Positions 11,670 to 23,671 of a stretch of 64,000 nt of DNA are shown piece by piece. Position 1 is the stretch's first letter, and each line of letters starts with the position of its first letter. Source of the stretch: Onchidella celtica (lineage: Eukaryota > Mollusca > Gastropoda > Systellommatophora > Onchidiidae); the NCBI GenBank assembly GCA_963931925.1, contig OZ007570.1, forward strand, positions 64,411,370-64,475,369, given 5' to 3'. Position numbers and translations under genes: made by a program. The notes beneath the pieces are model-generated. The model did not search any database, was not told the DNA's origin, and was given only the letters and a program-made list of their open reading frames with translations.

Positions 11670-11756
11670 GATGAACTTTCATCTGCATAGGGAGGACTTT
11701 CAAGACTTACTGTAACATAACATGTTATGTTTTTCCTTTAGCAGATGAAAGTCATC
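11670..11756. repeat. Nested inverted repeat (possible cruciform)
   Basis: The arms GATGAACTTTCATCTGC (11670-11686) and GCAGATGAAAGTCATC (11741-11756) are complementary with one unpaired base. Between them is a perfect 18-bp palindrome AACATAACATGTTATGTT (11714-11731). No target duplication was recognised, so it is described only as a fold-back structure. Confidence 0.55.
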
Positions 11757-13636
11757 GAATGCACGTCCGCTGGAGTTTGAATACTGTTACTGTCTTATGA
11801 ACCGCTAAATTCTGTGAATCAAAATTAAGCATTATGTTCGTTTAACCCCATTAAGTATTACGAGAAATTCTTAGTTACCAATGACTGCAACATAAGAGTT
11901 ATATTTTTTTAGCGCCAAAGACACTATCGGTTGGTAACTTACATCATTGCCCAGGTACGGTATTAGTACATGTTTGCTTGTTATGTACATTCACTTCTTT
12001 CTATTTGACATAAGCTTGGTGACGTCCAAAATGTACCCGCAAATGATCCATCCGAAGTAATTTTAATGACAAACTGAAAGGTTTTTTTAACAATGACAGA
12101 AAAAAAACAACGACTACATTCCTCCTGAGAAATTTACCGTGTAATGGGTTTGTTAGATTTTCCGGAAGCGAGGACAGTTCCAAAGTGGTAGATACACGCC
12201 CGACAACTCTGGCAAATTTGTCACGACATCCCCATGATTCCATGGAGTTCAGCTGGCCGGCTTGTTAACTCGCTTTCTTCCCACCGAGGTCAATTGTGTG
12301 CATCACGCACACACCCAAAGTCATGAGCAGTACAATAGTCACAGTTTACAAACGCTCACTGTTCCCAAACTCTAACGAAGAACAGAACATGCCGAAGCCT
12401 TCAATGAGTCTACAGTGCGTATTTCAAGTTCCGGAAAGTTAGACAGACAATATATTGACTGTGAATTGAACCCCTTTAACGAGTACAGAAGTGACTGCAC
12501 AGGATCAACAAGGTGTGAAATCTGAATCCAATTATTTCCAGCCACAAGAAGAGACCAGCAAACTTATAAGTGCTGGTGCCTGACCAAGAATGGACTACCA
12601 ATGCTCATCTGTCCTGTCACTTCTTCAATACACGGCTTCACTAAATTAACAAATGAAGAGGAAGCCAGCCAGCGGTTTCAGTTTCGACGCCACTTGAACA
12701 GCTTTACGAGTGGGTGTCTCAGTGGGAGACATTCGCAAATGGTACTGCATTTCAAATGAAATACCGAAAGAACATATTGAAGATTTCCCCAGCCCAGACC
12801 TCTTATTCCGGGAATGGTTCCATAACCTGTCATGAACTTGACAAATCTGTAACCTTTTGCTGAGTTTGGTCAGTTTCATGAGATCAAGCATCCAGTAAAT
12901 TCTATCATGCGCGTAAACGACCAGAAACACAATGAATGTTGAAAAGTAAATCATCGTAATTTGGCCCTTCATATGTTCCATCTGAATCATGTTGGCTTAT
13001 TACTGGAACTATAACATTTCCACAATTATCCCTGATGAAATGGAAAATCAGTCAAAAAAGAGTTATTACAGTTTACGTTTCTGTCCTCCATGCAGTTCTC
13101 TCCGGAAGTCGAGCACAATTAGGCGGGCGTATTCAGCACAAACGGACATGCTGTTAACAGGCAGCACCGGTGCTTTAATAAACCTGTTCTCGAACGAACA
13201 AATATCCTGCAAACAAACATATCAAACACAAAACAATAAATGCCACACAAGAATTGCAATCACTAAGTTATCTACTCACACAGACTCGTAGTAGACAATC
13301 AACCAATCCATAGGCAATACTAAACGGAGTATTCGTTAGAAATCAAATCAAATCTTTGGTCAGCCACGCGGGGGAGATTTTCAAAAATACATAATATACA
13401 ATCAATTAACCCACTGCTTTCACTAAACAAAGCACAGACAAAGAATTGTAAAAAAAAAAAAAAAAAGACAACAAAACAAATAACGAACGAAAGAAATGTA
13501 ACTTGTAGTCTCATCGATCATTTCCAATCAACTTATCCAAATTAACACTTGACAAATACACAACAGACTGTACAAATGAGGAGTAAGATCAAACACACCA
13601 CTGTACAGTGCCGACACAATGAAATTTTGTACTCAC
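11757..13636. other. Probable intronic DNA between the cruciform and the ARRDC exon
   Basis: Holds a 115-codon minus frame (12646-12990) with one hydrophobic helix and a splice-acceptor-led 46-codon frame ending near 13066. Neither continues the arrestin fold in the required phase. Confidence 0.45.
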
Positions 13637-13754
13637 TAGAAACGTAGACGGGCTCCTTGACCACTAGCCAGCCATAACCATACACAGTCTCCCCGGCGAA
13701 ATATGTAGCTGTCGGGTTGTTAAACACAATCTGAAACTTCTCAATCTTCTCCAT
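13637..13754 (-). CDS. First coding exon of an arrestin-domain-containing (alpha-arrestin) gene
   Basis: The 39 codons plus one base encode the start of an Arrestin_N fold. After MEKIEK come FQIVFNNP and YFAGETVYGY, then a VKEPVYV strand, matching the family pattern of a beta strand, Asn-Pro, a 'PGE.v.G' turn and an EP strand. Alpha-arrestins are cytoplasmic adaptors that link membrane cargo to NEDD4-type ubiquitin ligases. The exon ends at a strong donor (TCTA|GTGAGT), leaving phase 1. Upstream, TGTTGTGTCTTTGGCAG|GACC is a good acceptor, so the exon probably spans 13637-13770 with 16 noncoding bases before ATG and a separate 5' UTR exon further right. An in-frame ATG at 13853 is possible but would read through that acceptor. 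The remaining exons (rest of the N domain, C domain, PPxY motifs) were not found to the left; the first coding intron must be long and may contain the BEL/Pao element. Confidence 0.75.
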
Positions 13755-13770
13755 AGAGGCGCATTGGGTC

Positions 13771-15433
13771 CTGCCAAAGACACAACAATACCATCTGGTC
13801 AAGTTACCATCACTACAAACCAGAAGAACATTGACCAATAACAGCGTGAACAAAATGTCAGTAGTAGCCGTGGTAGTGGTGATGATAATGATGATAATGA
13901 TGAGATAGGGATGATGTGTGTTATTATGTTACACAAGGATGACAAAGACCATTCTTATGATCATGGCATTATCCTTTTGTATTTCGCTGAGTTGATCTTC
14001 CAACCAGAAGAATTCAAGACAAAATTGTGAATGATGAACATTTGAAGTTGAGGATTCATGCATAGTGTCATTCATCCCCTATAATAGAATCAGTATTGTA
14101 ATTTGACCATAAGGTAATTTAACACTAATAACCTTCATGTTATTCGTGTCCATAGACCTTTGACCAGCACAAAGGCAGAAGAAAATTAATGCACTGAAAG
14201 CGTCAAGATGCATGGCCTGGGTGTTTATAACATCCATCTCGCACAGCACAGAGGAGAGGTCTTATACCTGGAAACAGATACTCCAGTACACCATCCGTAG
14301 AACCGTAAAGAATCATGAATTTGCCAATCACGCCCCGGGTTACTTAACATTTCTCATAAATCCTTATATAATTTATTATTAGCCCAACACCACCACAGGT
14401 CAGGTCTGGGTTAGTGCTAGTTCTGGTCTAATAAACAAATCGCCACAGGCCAAGTGTTGCACAACTGGATTTGTAGCAACGAAAAATATGCTCTCCCCCG
14501 GCACCCACCCACCCCTCCGAATGAGAGAGATTCGAATTATGTATTATCTGCAGATTGGGCGAATTTAAAAAAAAATTTTTTTGGGTCTTGAAACTGCAAA
14601 CAGAAATAATGGAGTTAACAAGTTCAATAAGGTTGACCATTGTACTATTAGTCACCAAAGCTGAAGACCGTGGGAATTGCATATTAATTATATACATTTT
14701 ATCTAAGCTTAACTCTACACTGCCCAAACAGATTGCCTTATCCAAAACTTCACAACTGATTTAAACTGGTCAAATAACTGCAAAACAAAAATATATATCC
14801 ACATTTCTCATGTAAAAAAATAATTTGTTTTACTGATAAACTAGAACATTTTCTTATTAAATGGGGCTGGGCTCGATGTGACCTGTTCCAAGTATGGAAC
14901 TTTTGGCACTAGATGGTTATATCAGTACACAACAAATCCACGACTCACGAAAATGGAAAGGGCTGTAAAGTTGAACTGTGTGAGAAGACGTATACCTAGG
15001 GTAAGTGTATTTGTATGGTATGCAGGTTGGCGCAAGCTGGAACACCCGAGAACAGATGAATAAACGGGTGGTATAAACTGAGGGTGTTTACAGCACAGAT
15101 CTTCAGAAGTCTGGGATAGGACTGGAGGATCAACGTAATAAACACTCAACTTGACCAGCTCGCCATTTGATGCTGAGATAACACAGTCTCTCAAGCAGGA
15201 AGTTCTGAGAGGAGGAAAGAAAGGTAAGAATGGCTACTAGAAAGCCTGTGAATACGATATATAAGAGTTCGATTGAAAGGAGAAGAGTCGGAAGGAGATG
15301 TAGGAACACAGACGTTCATATCACACAAAGGTAAAACGACAGAAGCGCAAGAGGAGAGGAAGTGCACAATGAAGATATTGAAAAGAAAACCTTAAAACAC
15401 GACTTGTATGGGGGGAAATGGTCGACAAACGTG
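13771..15433. other. Upstream of the ARRDC exon, 5' intron or promoter side
   Basis: No coding exon recognised. A pyrimidine-rich acceptor on the minus strand near 15210 leads into a frame without a clear donor. Confidence 0.4.
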
Positions 15434-15468
15434 TGTGCGAGGGAAAGAGAGAGTGTGTGGGAGAGAGA

Positions 15469-15507
<39 letters not shown>

Positions 15508-15585
15508 CGAAAGAAAGAAAGAGAGAGAGAGACAGACACACAGACAGACAGACACACAGACAGAGACAGACAGCGAGAAGGAGAG
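15434..15585. repeat. Compound (GT)n/(GA)n/(CAGA)n microsatellite
   Basis: Blocks of GT, GA, GAAA and CAGA follow each other. All open frames over it are low-complexity artefacts. Confidence 0.97.
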
Positions 15586-17013
15586 ATCACATCAATATGA
15601 ATTCATAAATAAACCCACAGCACTAGAAACGACAAAATCAAATAACCTACTGACGCTCATTTTTCTACAGAAAAGAAACTTAACCGTAGGGAAACACAGG
15701 AAATGAATCCACTCCATCACATATTAAAATACCTTCACATGACACCCAAACTACAGGACCAACTGCTTCAACTATTGTAATCTTTGTGTTTGTTGAACTT
15801 CTTCAGCTTGTTGTTTGACTTACAGCAGAGCAGCTATCATTTAGAGATAACTGCCTTCATTTGGTTTCAGCATTGAAACACCATTGAAATTGTCTTGTTG
15901 AAACACTTGTAAACTAATTATCCACCTTGAAAAGATTTAAATTCCGACTTTTCATTCCGACAAAGATGCATCCCCTCCTTCGCTTATCTTCAGTAAACAT
16001 AAACTTTGTCACAGGTCAAGAGATTCATTAAGCAAACAAAAAATTCAGCTCTGTGCTTTCTGTCTTGGGCGTTGACAGATTTCCTAAAGCCGGAAGTTCA
16101 AGAATAATACTGTATAAACCTTCTTGTGATTGGAATTCTCTAATTTTCATTCCAACATCTTGGGTAATCAATTTCAATGAGTCCGTCAGAGTCCAATAAA
16201 CAGAAGATCTACAGACAAAGCTCAGGACACACAACAGTCATGTAAAAGGTAACAATGAACGTCAACATGGCATTCCTCCTTGACTTCCCATAGTCGTTAC
16301 CTGAAGCATGCCATTCTTGAAGGGTTACCAAGAGGCAAACTTGACAGGAATGCATGTTCTTGTGTGTAGGGCGAACTGTGTAACAAAAGGCTATTCATCA
16401 TCTCTGAGAGGACATCTCTTCCCAATCTATTTCCCGTCTCTTCCTTCCAACCTACCTGTTGCACTGTTTACAATCTCACCATTCAATTTCGAACGAATGT
16501 CTGGATGAATGGATGGCGCCACAGAATCATCTCTCTCCTTCAACCTTGTTTTCTCTGCTTTACGTCCCCAGGGAAACAATAATGCCAATATGTTCAAAAA
16601 CCAAGCTCTAGAGACAATCTAAACGATACATTAACAATCAAAATAACCCAAAGCATTACGCAGATGCATACTCGTTGAGCCTCTTGTGCACTTCTTTACA
16701 GATTACAATGGGTTGATTTCACTTGACGCCACAAAACCTGAGCTTCTCTGGAATTTTAAGTTGCATATACTCAGCATGGACGCGGAGTATTGGCAGGCAC
16801 AATTTTGATGACATTTGTGAACACGGCAATAGTAAAACGCTCCATTCAACAGTAACTGAGGTGTCAGAGGTAGGATTTATTACGCCAGACTTTCATTATC
16901 GGCTGTCAAAGTTCTGAGAACATTTATCTGTCTGACAGCGGAACATAATGTAAATAGAATAAAGCAACTTATAACTCCTCTATATATACGGGTGCTTCTT
17001 GATAGAGCACTGG
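15586..17013. other. Noncoding interval, nothing recognised
   Basis: Short frames only. No repeat family or RNA gene seen. Confidence 0.5.
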
Positions 17014-17119
17014 TTATATAATGACATTACGCTGGTTTGATGGATGACGACGGCAGTCAATATTCAATACTGACTGCCACCGTCATCCACCAAAATAAGC
17101 ATAATGCCATTATTTATTA
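17014..17119. mobile_element. Short hairpin element (MITE-like)
   Basis: Two arms of about 46 and 49 bp (17014-17059 and 17071-17119) are inverted copies around an 11-bp loop. Aligned, the arms share ATAATG.CATTA.GCT, then TGGATGACG, then GGCAGTCA, with a few mismatches and one indel. The structure resembles a small fold-back or MITE. The target duplication is unclear, so the family is unassigned. Confidence 0.55.
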
Positions 17120-17458
17120 AGACAAATTATTGTCATCATTCAGACAAATTATACGTCTAACCCAATTAATGCATGCTCTGTCGTGCTTACGGCACTTTAC
17201 GTTCTTATCAGGATCATTCTCCACTGATCAATTCCAAGCCTGACACGTCTTTTTCCATACAATCAATTTCGCGCCCGCCATAAAAGAAAAATATCTGAAT
17301 AAAAAAATATTAAAAAAGCATGGTCTACAAGCGGAGATTTTAGGGTCAAACAAGGACTGAAAAGCCTTAGTTTTGTTCCATTTACTTTCTTCTTTTGAAC
17401 TTGAACAAGTACTGGTCTGAATTCTTATGAATGTGCGAAGTCAGAATGTGTGACTTAC

Positions 17459-17635
17459 AACTGAAACTGTTTCGTGGTATCTGTTTGTCCGATCCTGCCT
17501 GCAGGTATTTCGAATGCACCACCTCTTCCACCCTTCCCTCCTTTTCATTGGTCCCAACTTCAGCAAAGTTCTCTGTCCTTCGATGTAGACAAATGATTTA
17601 ATGGGTAAATTTGGACAAAGGTCGTTAAGTGCCAT
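17459..17635 (-). CDS. Possible 5' coding exon, unrecognised
   Basis: A 59-codon frame begins with ATG in good context (AATATGGC), has an in-frame TGA two codons upstream, and runs exactly to a canonical donor (CAGTT|GTAAGT) in phase 0. The product is basic and Arg/Lys-rich after residue 30 (MKRREGWKRWC) with no domain I recognise. No downstream exon was matched. It may be a chance frame; transcript data would decide. Confidence 0.2.
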
Positions 17636-20600
17636 ATTTCACGCCGGAAATGAACCTAGACAGGAAGTCAATGGACCATGATGCAAGGCAGAGGATATAA
17701 TTCATTACTAAGACTGAGTAAACCTATACAAAAACAGCACCGATCATCCCTGAGTTATGACTAAACACAGGGGCACTCTTCGGCAAAACGTGTCTGTAAA
17801 ACATAATGTTTATGTAAATCATTGTATAAAAGGCAACACATATTCCTTTCTTGGTCTACACAGAAGAATCAGAAGATCGCACTTAACTACAGAAAGAACG
17901 CAGAAAGAGGTGAATGCAGTGAGCTACAAAGTCTAAAAAGCGTCACTCGGAACTTCAAATGCATTTGGGGAGTTTCCCATAAATATACGTTATGGTTGCA
18001 TATCGCCCTCGTTTTCAGCTGTATTCCCTTATCTCTCTCATTGTACTTCTCCGTTTTTTGCTCCGGCTATTTTACTTTTCCGCTCCCATGTACTGCAAAC
18101 TTTACCCCAAGCTCTGTGAGCATAATTTAACCAGGTCCAAGCGTTAAAGAAAATGCAAACAGCTTTAGTGCCACGGGGTCTCTCTCCAGTCACTGGGACT
18201 TCGTCAAATCACAGAGACTCAGTAAAATCATATCTATGGCCCGTTTTCCCTATAATTTCACCAAATTGGCACTACGCATGCTTGGGAGCCCGAGGATGCC
18301 TTGTATGAGGGTAAAATGGACAGAGTGATCATGTGCCAAACTAGACAATGCGCGTGAACATTGAACAAAGGATGGCCCGGGGGCGGGTTTGAGAAGGGGC
18401 TGGGAGGGGGGGGGTTTACCTATGTCGTTGAATGGAGTCTCATCAGTCACGGATGGCGGGTTGGCAGACAAACACCATGCCAGACCAGGCCGCAATTGGC
18501 AGTAAAGTGTCCCTGGCTTTAGCTACTGGAACCGATGGAATCAGGGCGGAGATGCTGTATGGAGATGGGCGAACATAAAAGGGACTTTAAGGCTATCGAG
18601 ATTGATTGTGGTAGGACGTTACCATGCGTGGGAGTGGGAGGGAAGAGACACATTTGCCATTCCAGATACACAGACACGATCGTGAATTGGAACAAGCCAA
18701 GAGAGAAAAGAAATGTTAAAAATAAAATATTTGTTCAAAAGGAAGAAAAAAGGAGAAGAACTATACGAAACAATGATAAAACAGGAGATAGCAAGAGGCC
18801 GTGTGATAATGACAGAACAACGGAGAGAAGATGATAATAAAAAAATTAAAAATTAAAAATACTGCAAGGTGAATAACGACGAAAAATTAGGACGAAAGTG
18901 CGATGATGTCACAGAAGAAAGTCTACCGAGTTACACGGACTTAGAAAATCGCCAAGGAAATTGGCAAAGATAACACACAAGCAAAAACAAAAGAAAGGAG
19001 TGAGAAAGTTTTACAATACGTCCGCAAAATAGTGTCCTTATGGCGTCCGCATGAAAATGTAAACGCATGCAGCCTTTGAGAACTACGGGCAAATGCGACA
19101 ATGCTTTAAAACATCTTTTTCCCCCTTTAACTTGCATCTCTATATTCAACTTCAACACCAAATTACAAAATGTAAGCGCAAAAAGTGATTATCTCCTTAT
19201 TTGTGACAACAGAGGTCGTCACATCTTGTTCTGAACCGACGAAATTATGTCGCTGTTTTTCGATATTTGCACCACCAAGAAAATGAACAGAATAATATGA
19301 CAAAGCTCCACGCCATCTTTTTTTTAATTTCTTCTTAGCTTTGTTGTTCGGCATGCAAATTCGTAATAAAATACGAATAACATTACTATCTTCCTACTTT
19401 TCTCTGTACCCAGTACCAAGGAAATTGACAAAATAAGCCAATGCTTCACAACATGATTTCTTTTTCCTAACCTGCAGCTGCTCTTCGCTCAATTTCAAAA
19501 CAAAATACAATTGATGACAAATTATGTCTTTCCTTTTCTCTACATGCAATGCCAAGGCAAAAACAGCTCACATAGTTTGCTCTGTCTATTTTAGTAACAA
19601 CATACCAAAAATCTGAGGTTACGAATGCCAAATGCTATAACTCGATAAATCACAAACTTGCCTATATGTTTATCAAATATCAAAGATCACGTATTATGTT
19701 ATTTTGTTATTAGTGTTTTTGCCTCAATAAAACGAATGCCTGAGGTTATGAATGTTATCGTCTCCAAGAAATTTCCAAAGCGTTTGTGAAAGAAAATGCC
19801 CCGATCAATAAACTGCAACCTTGGCTGTGGTTTGCCTGAATACGGGTTATTTAAGGGAATGGCATGGTATTTATAGAGTATTTAGAAGATTCGGAAACGA
19901 GCAAAATATATCAGGATGTTTGTTCAGCGTTATACTATCATCAAAATTACTTTACCTCACTGCCAACCAACTATATAATAAAGATGATATTTTTATACAG
20001 GTTGTTAGGCTGCACCGATCGTCGGTAAATAGATGATAACATTGCTTAGGTTCTGTCTGTCTAAACTTTTAGAGTTTCTCTATAAGCAGTAACATATCAG
20101 CAGAGGCACTGCATACTGGTGACTTTTCAAGACCACCCACAAAATGACATATTATTATTCTGACGGTGTCTTGGCACAAATGTGGAAATCCCTTTGGCAC
20201 TGAATACGTTCAAAAATAAATATCTTAAAAATGCCGTGTCCGGCCTGGATTTCAGTGAATACACGAGTAACATCCAAACTTTGCGATTTAAGAGTTACGA
20301 CGGTAAAAAAAAAAAAAATTCCTAGGGTTCTCTTAATTTTGGATGTGTGATTTTGACTGCAGATACAATAAAAAAGTTAGATATGCAGACAAAGCCAGAA
20401 AAACGAGATCAGATATGAATCGGGTTTCTTCTTTCCCTGCCACCAAAAGAAATGTATCCACACTTGAACAACGGCTCTGTCACCTATCAAATTTGTACTC
20501 TTGTCTAAACCAACTTCTGAAAGTGGAAAGAATGCAAGTTATCTCAAAGTCTCAGATTATGTAACCAATAAATTATTCGATGGTCCGGGGTACAAACCCA

Positions 20601-21648
20601 TCAATTCCGGAATTTCGTGATTCTGCTTTACTAGTGCCGAAAAAAAAAAGAGGACCTTGTTCTACATCAGATAACACCCATCAAAGCAAACAGAGAAAGA
20701 TATGAAAGATCGTTCTTACCTCCTGCAATTCAGGTCAACAACGTATTCTATTTAGCTGGGTGTGTGTCATTTAAAGTTCTGTGCCGTGTTACTACATGGA
20801 TTGTGTCGTGTCCGTTATTGACTTATGACATGTTCATGTAATAACACGTAAAATGTGGGTGTCATAATATATTGTGCTCTTAACCTAGTTAACTAGTTAA
20901 ACGCTCTGTAAAATGAATTTCCTTCATGGGATATGAAACGGTTCTTATCCATCTTAACTTATCTTATACATGTAAAAAAAAAAAAATATATATATATATA
21001 TTGCCCCAGAACACAAAAGGAATATAAAAAACAAACAAAAAAAGTAAAATAAAATAAACGTACATTGTGATCAAGCCGCCCACTTCCATTTCCTCTATCC
21101 CTACAGCATTTTCTTTCTTCTGTGAAATTTACTTCAAAGTCCAAGACACCGGCGGTTTGTGCCCGAGGCCATCGATACAATTTACTTTTTTCCCTCTTTT
21201 TTTTTTTTTTTTTAATTTCTTGTCTGAGGTAAATCAAGATCTGATTCTATCCAAAAGGATTTAACCCATGGTCTTTCAAAATTCCCACTGCGTCAGTTTT
21301 CCCCTCATTCTTCAAGAACTCCTTCGAATTCCACACAAAAAGCACGTCAAAACCAAAAATTCCCTTTGAAATTTGAGTTATCCCAGTAGTCACCTCTGTC
21401 AGAGTATTTCACTTTGTTTTCCTACCAGATCACGGGCAGATGACGTTAAGAAAGCACGCAGCACTACAGCTGTGGCTTTCAGTGTCAGATTAGTGGCTGT
21501 CAATTCACACACCTGATGCCAATGTCCCTTTTGTGTCCTGTGTTGTGGCTGTTAATGGCTTACACTTGTCCGTGTTTGTCCATCACAACACCAAACACTT
21601 GAGACATGAGGCGTGAGGCGTTGACAGCTGAATGATAGTCAGTACTGG

Positions 21649-21651
<3 letters not shown>
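17636..21651. other. Noncoding interval, nothing recognised
   Basis: AT-rich with A/T homopolymers and a TA repeat near 20988. Around 19380-19760 there are hints of decayed duplication ('tctgaggttacgaatgcc' and 'cctgaggttatgaatgtt'). Confidence 0.45.

Positions 21652-21713
<62 letters not shown>
21652..21713. repeat. (TC)n microsatellite
   Basis: 62 bp of perfect TC followed by a CT-rich stretch to about 21835. Confidence 0.98.
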
Positions 21714-21717
<4 letters not shown>

Positions 21718-21906
21718 TTCCCCCCTCTTCCCCTTTCTTTCCGTCTCTCCTTTGCCGTTCTCACAGGTTTCTCTTCTTCTCGGATCTCGTCCTCTTCTCC
21801 GTCTCTGCCTCCCCCTCCCTCCGCCTCTCTCAATCTGCAATATAACCTTTATTCTCCCATTCTCATACAGTTCTGACCTTTCTTACTAAACACTTCTCCT
21901 TCTCAT

Positions 21907-22011
21907 ACATCCATCCATCCATCCATCCATCCATCGAACGCCATTCAGTCTTCCGTAAAATAAATCCACACTGTAATTATTCACTTTGCAAAATAAGCTA
22001 TTTCTACCCAA

Positions 22012-22043
<32 letters not shown>

Positions 22044-22052
22044 ACACACACA
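21907..22052. repeat. (CATC)n and (CA)n microsatellites
   Basis: CATC repeats occupy 21907-21935 and CA repeats 22012-22052 (one interruption), with unique sequence between them. Confidence 0.97.
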
Positions 22053-23380
22053 ATATAGTTAGGGCAGACAATTCGGCCTTTCTTCAATATGAGGGCTAAT
22101 AAAGCATGGCTGTAAATGGAACTGATCTATATGCGTTACGTCCCTTGCGACTTGTGTAGTATTTTCATGAATTGTGCACAACTCAGGCTCTCTGCTCCAG
22201 TGGCCGTGTGTTCTGTCGCCGGAGGGCAAACTCTTCGTCACTAGGATGAAATGTTGGTTAATCGCTGGTTAAGGGCTGCTGTTCATTGTTGACTATCATC
22301 AGTGTCCCTGACATCCACTGCTGTGGCCGGGAGTATATTTTTGGCTGGACAAACAACCCCGTCTGAGGCCTGATCTACCGCGGGTGGCTGTAACATGTCA
22401 ATTTTTGTTGGTCTGGCGTTGTCATGGCATCTCAATGAAATGAGTACGCTCCAGCTCACTTTTCTGACCTACTGCCTTCCAGATCGAAGACAAAAGATGC
22501 ACAGAATCACATCCTGAAACACCCAGCCAGGCTTGTACATTGCAGGAATGCATACAAAACCTTTCCCGTAATTTTTTCCTTCTCTTTTTTTAAGCGCTGC
22601 AAAATGTCTGATTTAACCTTTTATTTCTTATAATTCTATTGACACTAGAAGTATTTCACGGTGTTTTGTAACCTCAAGCACTCTCGACAGTTCGGAATGG
22701 CGAGCCAAGTTTAACTGTAAACATCGGCTTTTGCTCTCTCCACTTTCCAGCCTTCTTTGAGACTGTTTATAACGATCGTCCAGTTCCAGCTATGTTGATC
22801 TACCGCCATGTAATCAATTGTTACGCGGGAGTTACAAATGCTTGACAAAAGACGTGCTGTTAAAAAACTGTTCAATATCATCCAGTGAAGTACGAAAAAT
22901 TACGTGCGTGATAGGTGCAAAAGCAGGATGAAAAATCTAGAAACGGTGAGGTTGCCGAAAAAAAAAAAAAAAAGATCGTGACGACAGTGTGGTACCTAAG
23001 GCGGTTGATGATGATATATTTTTTTTTTTTTTTTAATGTGAAAAAATGAACAGAAGACATAACAGCAGCAAGAAACCTGATCTACCAATGACGATGAGAA
23101 TAACAGTGTCAACAACAAGGAAAATAATGACAAAATGAAGAAAAAAAATCAAAATAATATACTTAAAAATATTAGGGTTGGAAAATACGTGATGAGTTGC
23201 GAAAACTAGTGCTTTTTATACACATCGGCACTTCGGCGTTGTATTTCAAGAATGAGGTCTGCTTTTTCACTGTACAGACTATCTCTGAACCATTCTACCC
23301 AGGCACATTTACAGTGAAACCCGCCAAGCCCCGGGCATGAACTACTCTCGCCCACCCAAGCCTTAAATTTCCGGGACAAG

Positions 23381-23671
23381 TTACAGTGCTTGGTACCCAA
23401 GACGGACCTGGACATGTTCCAGTTCTGAGTACAAAACTTTCCTGGAATTTGATTCTACACCATCTGCTTCCATACATTTCCCATATGCTAGTAACAAATA
23501 CAAACCGCCGTTAACCATATAAACGGCGGCACCGTATCTTCGTCCTGGAAAATAAGCACACTGCTCCCCAAATTCCCTCTGAAAAGGTACCATCGAGATG
23601 GCAAACAGGTGGTCGCTAAGATCAGCAACCTCGGGAATCTGCCTAGTATTTTCTATTTGATCTCGAGCCAT
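23381..23671 (-). CDS. Unrecognised 96-codon frame with a possible internal acceptor
   Basis: The frame lies in a locally less AT-rich patch (about 23.2-23.9 kb) that holds several overlapping minus-strand frames. Inside it, GTGCTTATTTTCCAG|GACG is a good splice acceptor, after which the translation reads RRYGAAVYMVNGGLYLLL. This is vaguely like a kelch blade (a small-residue strand, then GG and an aromatic), but the match is weak. No donor was identified. It could be a degraded gene, transposon-derived, or chance. Confidence 0.15.
   Translation of the reverse strand: MARDQIENTRQIPEVADLSDHLFAISMVPFQREFGEQCAYFPGRRYGAAVYMVNGGLYLLLAYGKCMEADGVESNSRKVLYSELEHVQVRLGYQAL

Noticed and set aside
12646..12990. 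115-codon minus frame with a hydrophobic helix and RIYWMLDLM, reminiscent of DC-STAMP-domain proteins
   Set aside because: Only about ten residues resemble the family; sequence on both sides does not fit and in-frame stops separate it from the preceding candidate segment.
13066..13207. Minus-strand segment after a good acceptor (TTTGTTTGCAG|GATATT), open for 46 codons, as ARRDC exon 2
   Set aside because: In the phase set by the ARRDC exon it meets a stop after about ten codons, and its sequence is not arrestin-like.
14922..15210. Minus-strand frame led by a strong pyrimidine-rich acceptor near 15210
   Set aside because: No convincing donor, no recognised domain, and it runs on into unrelated sequence.
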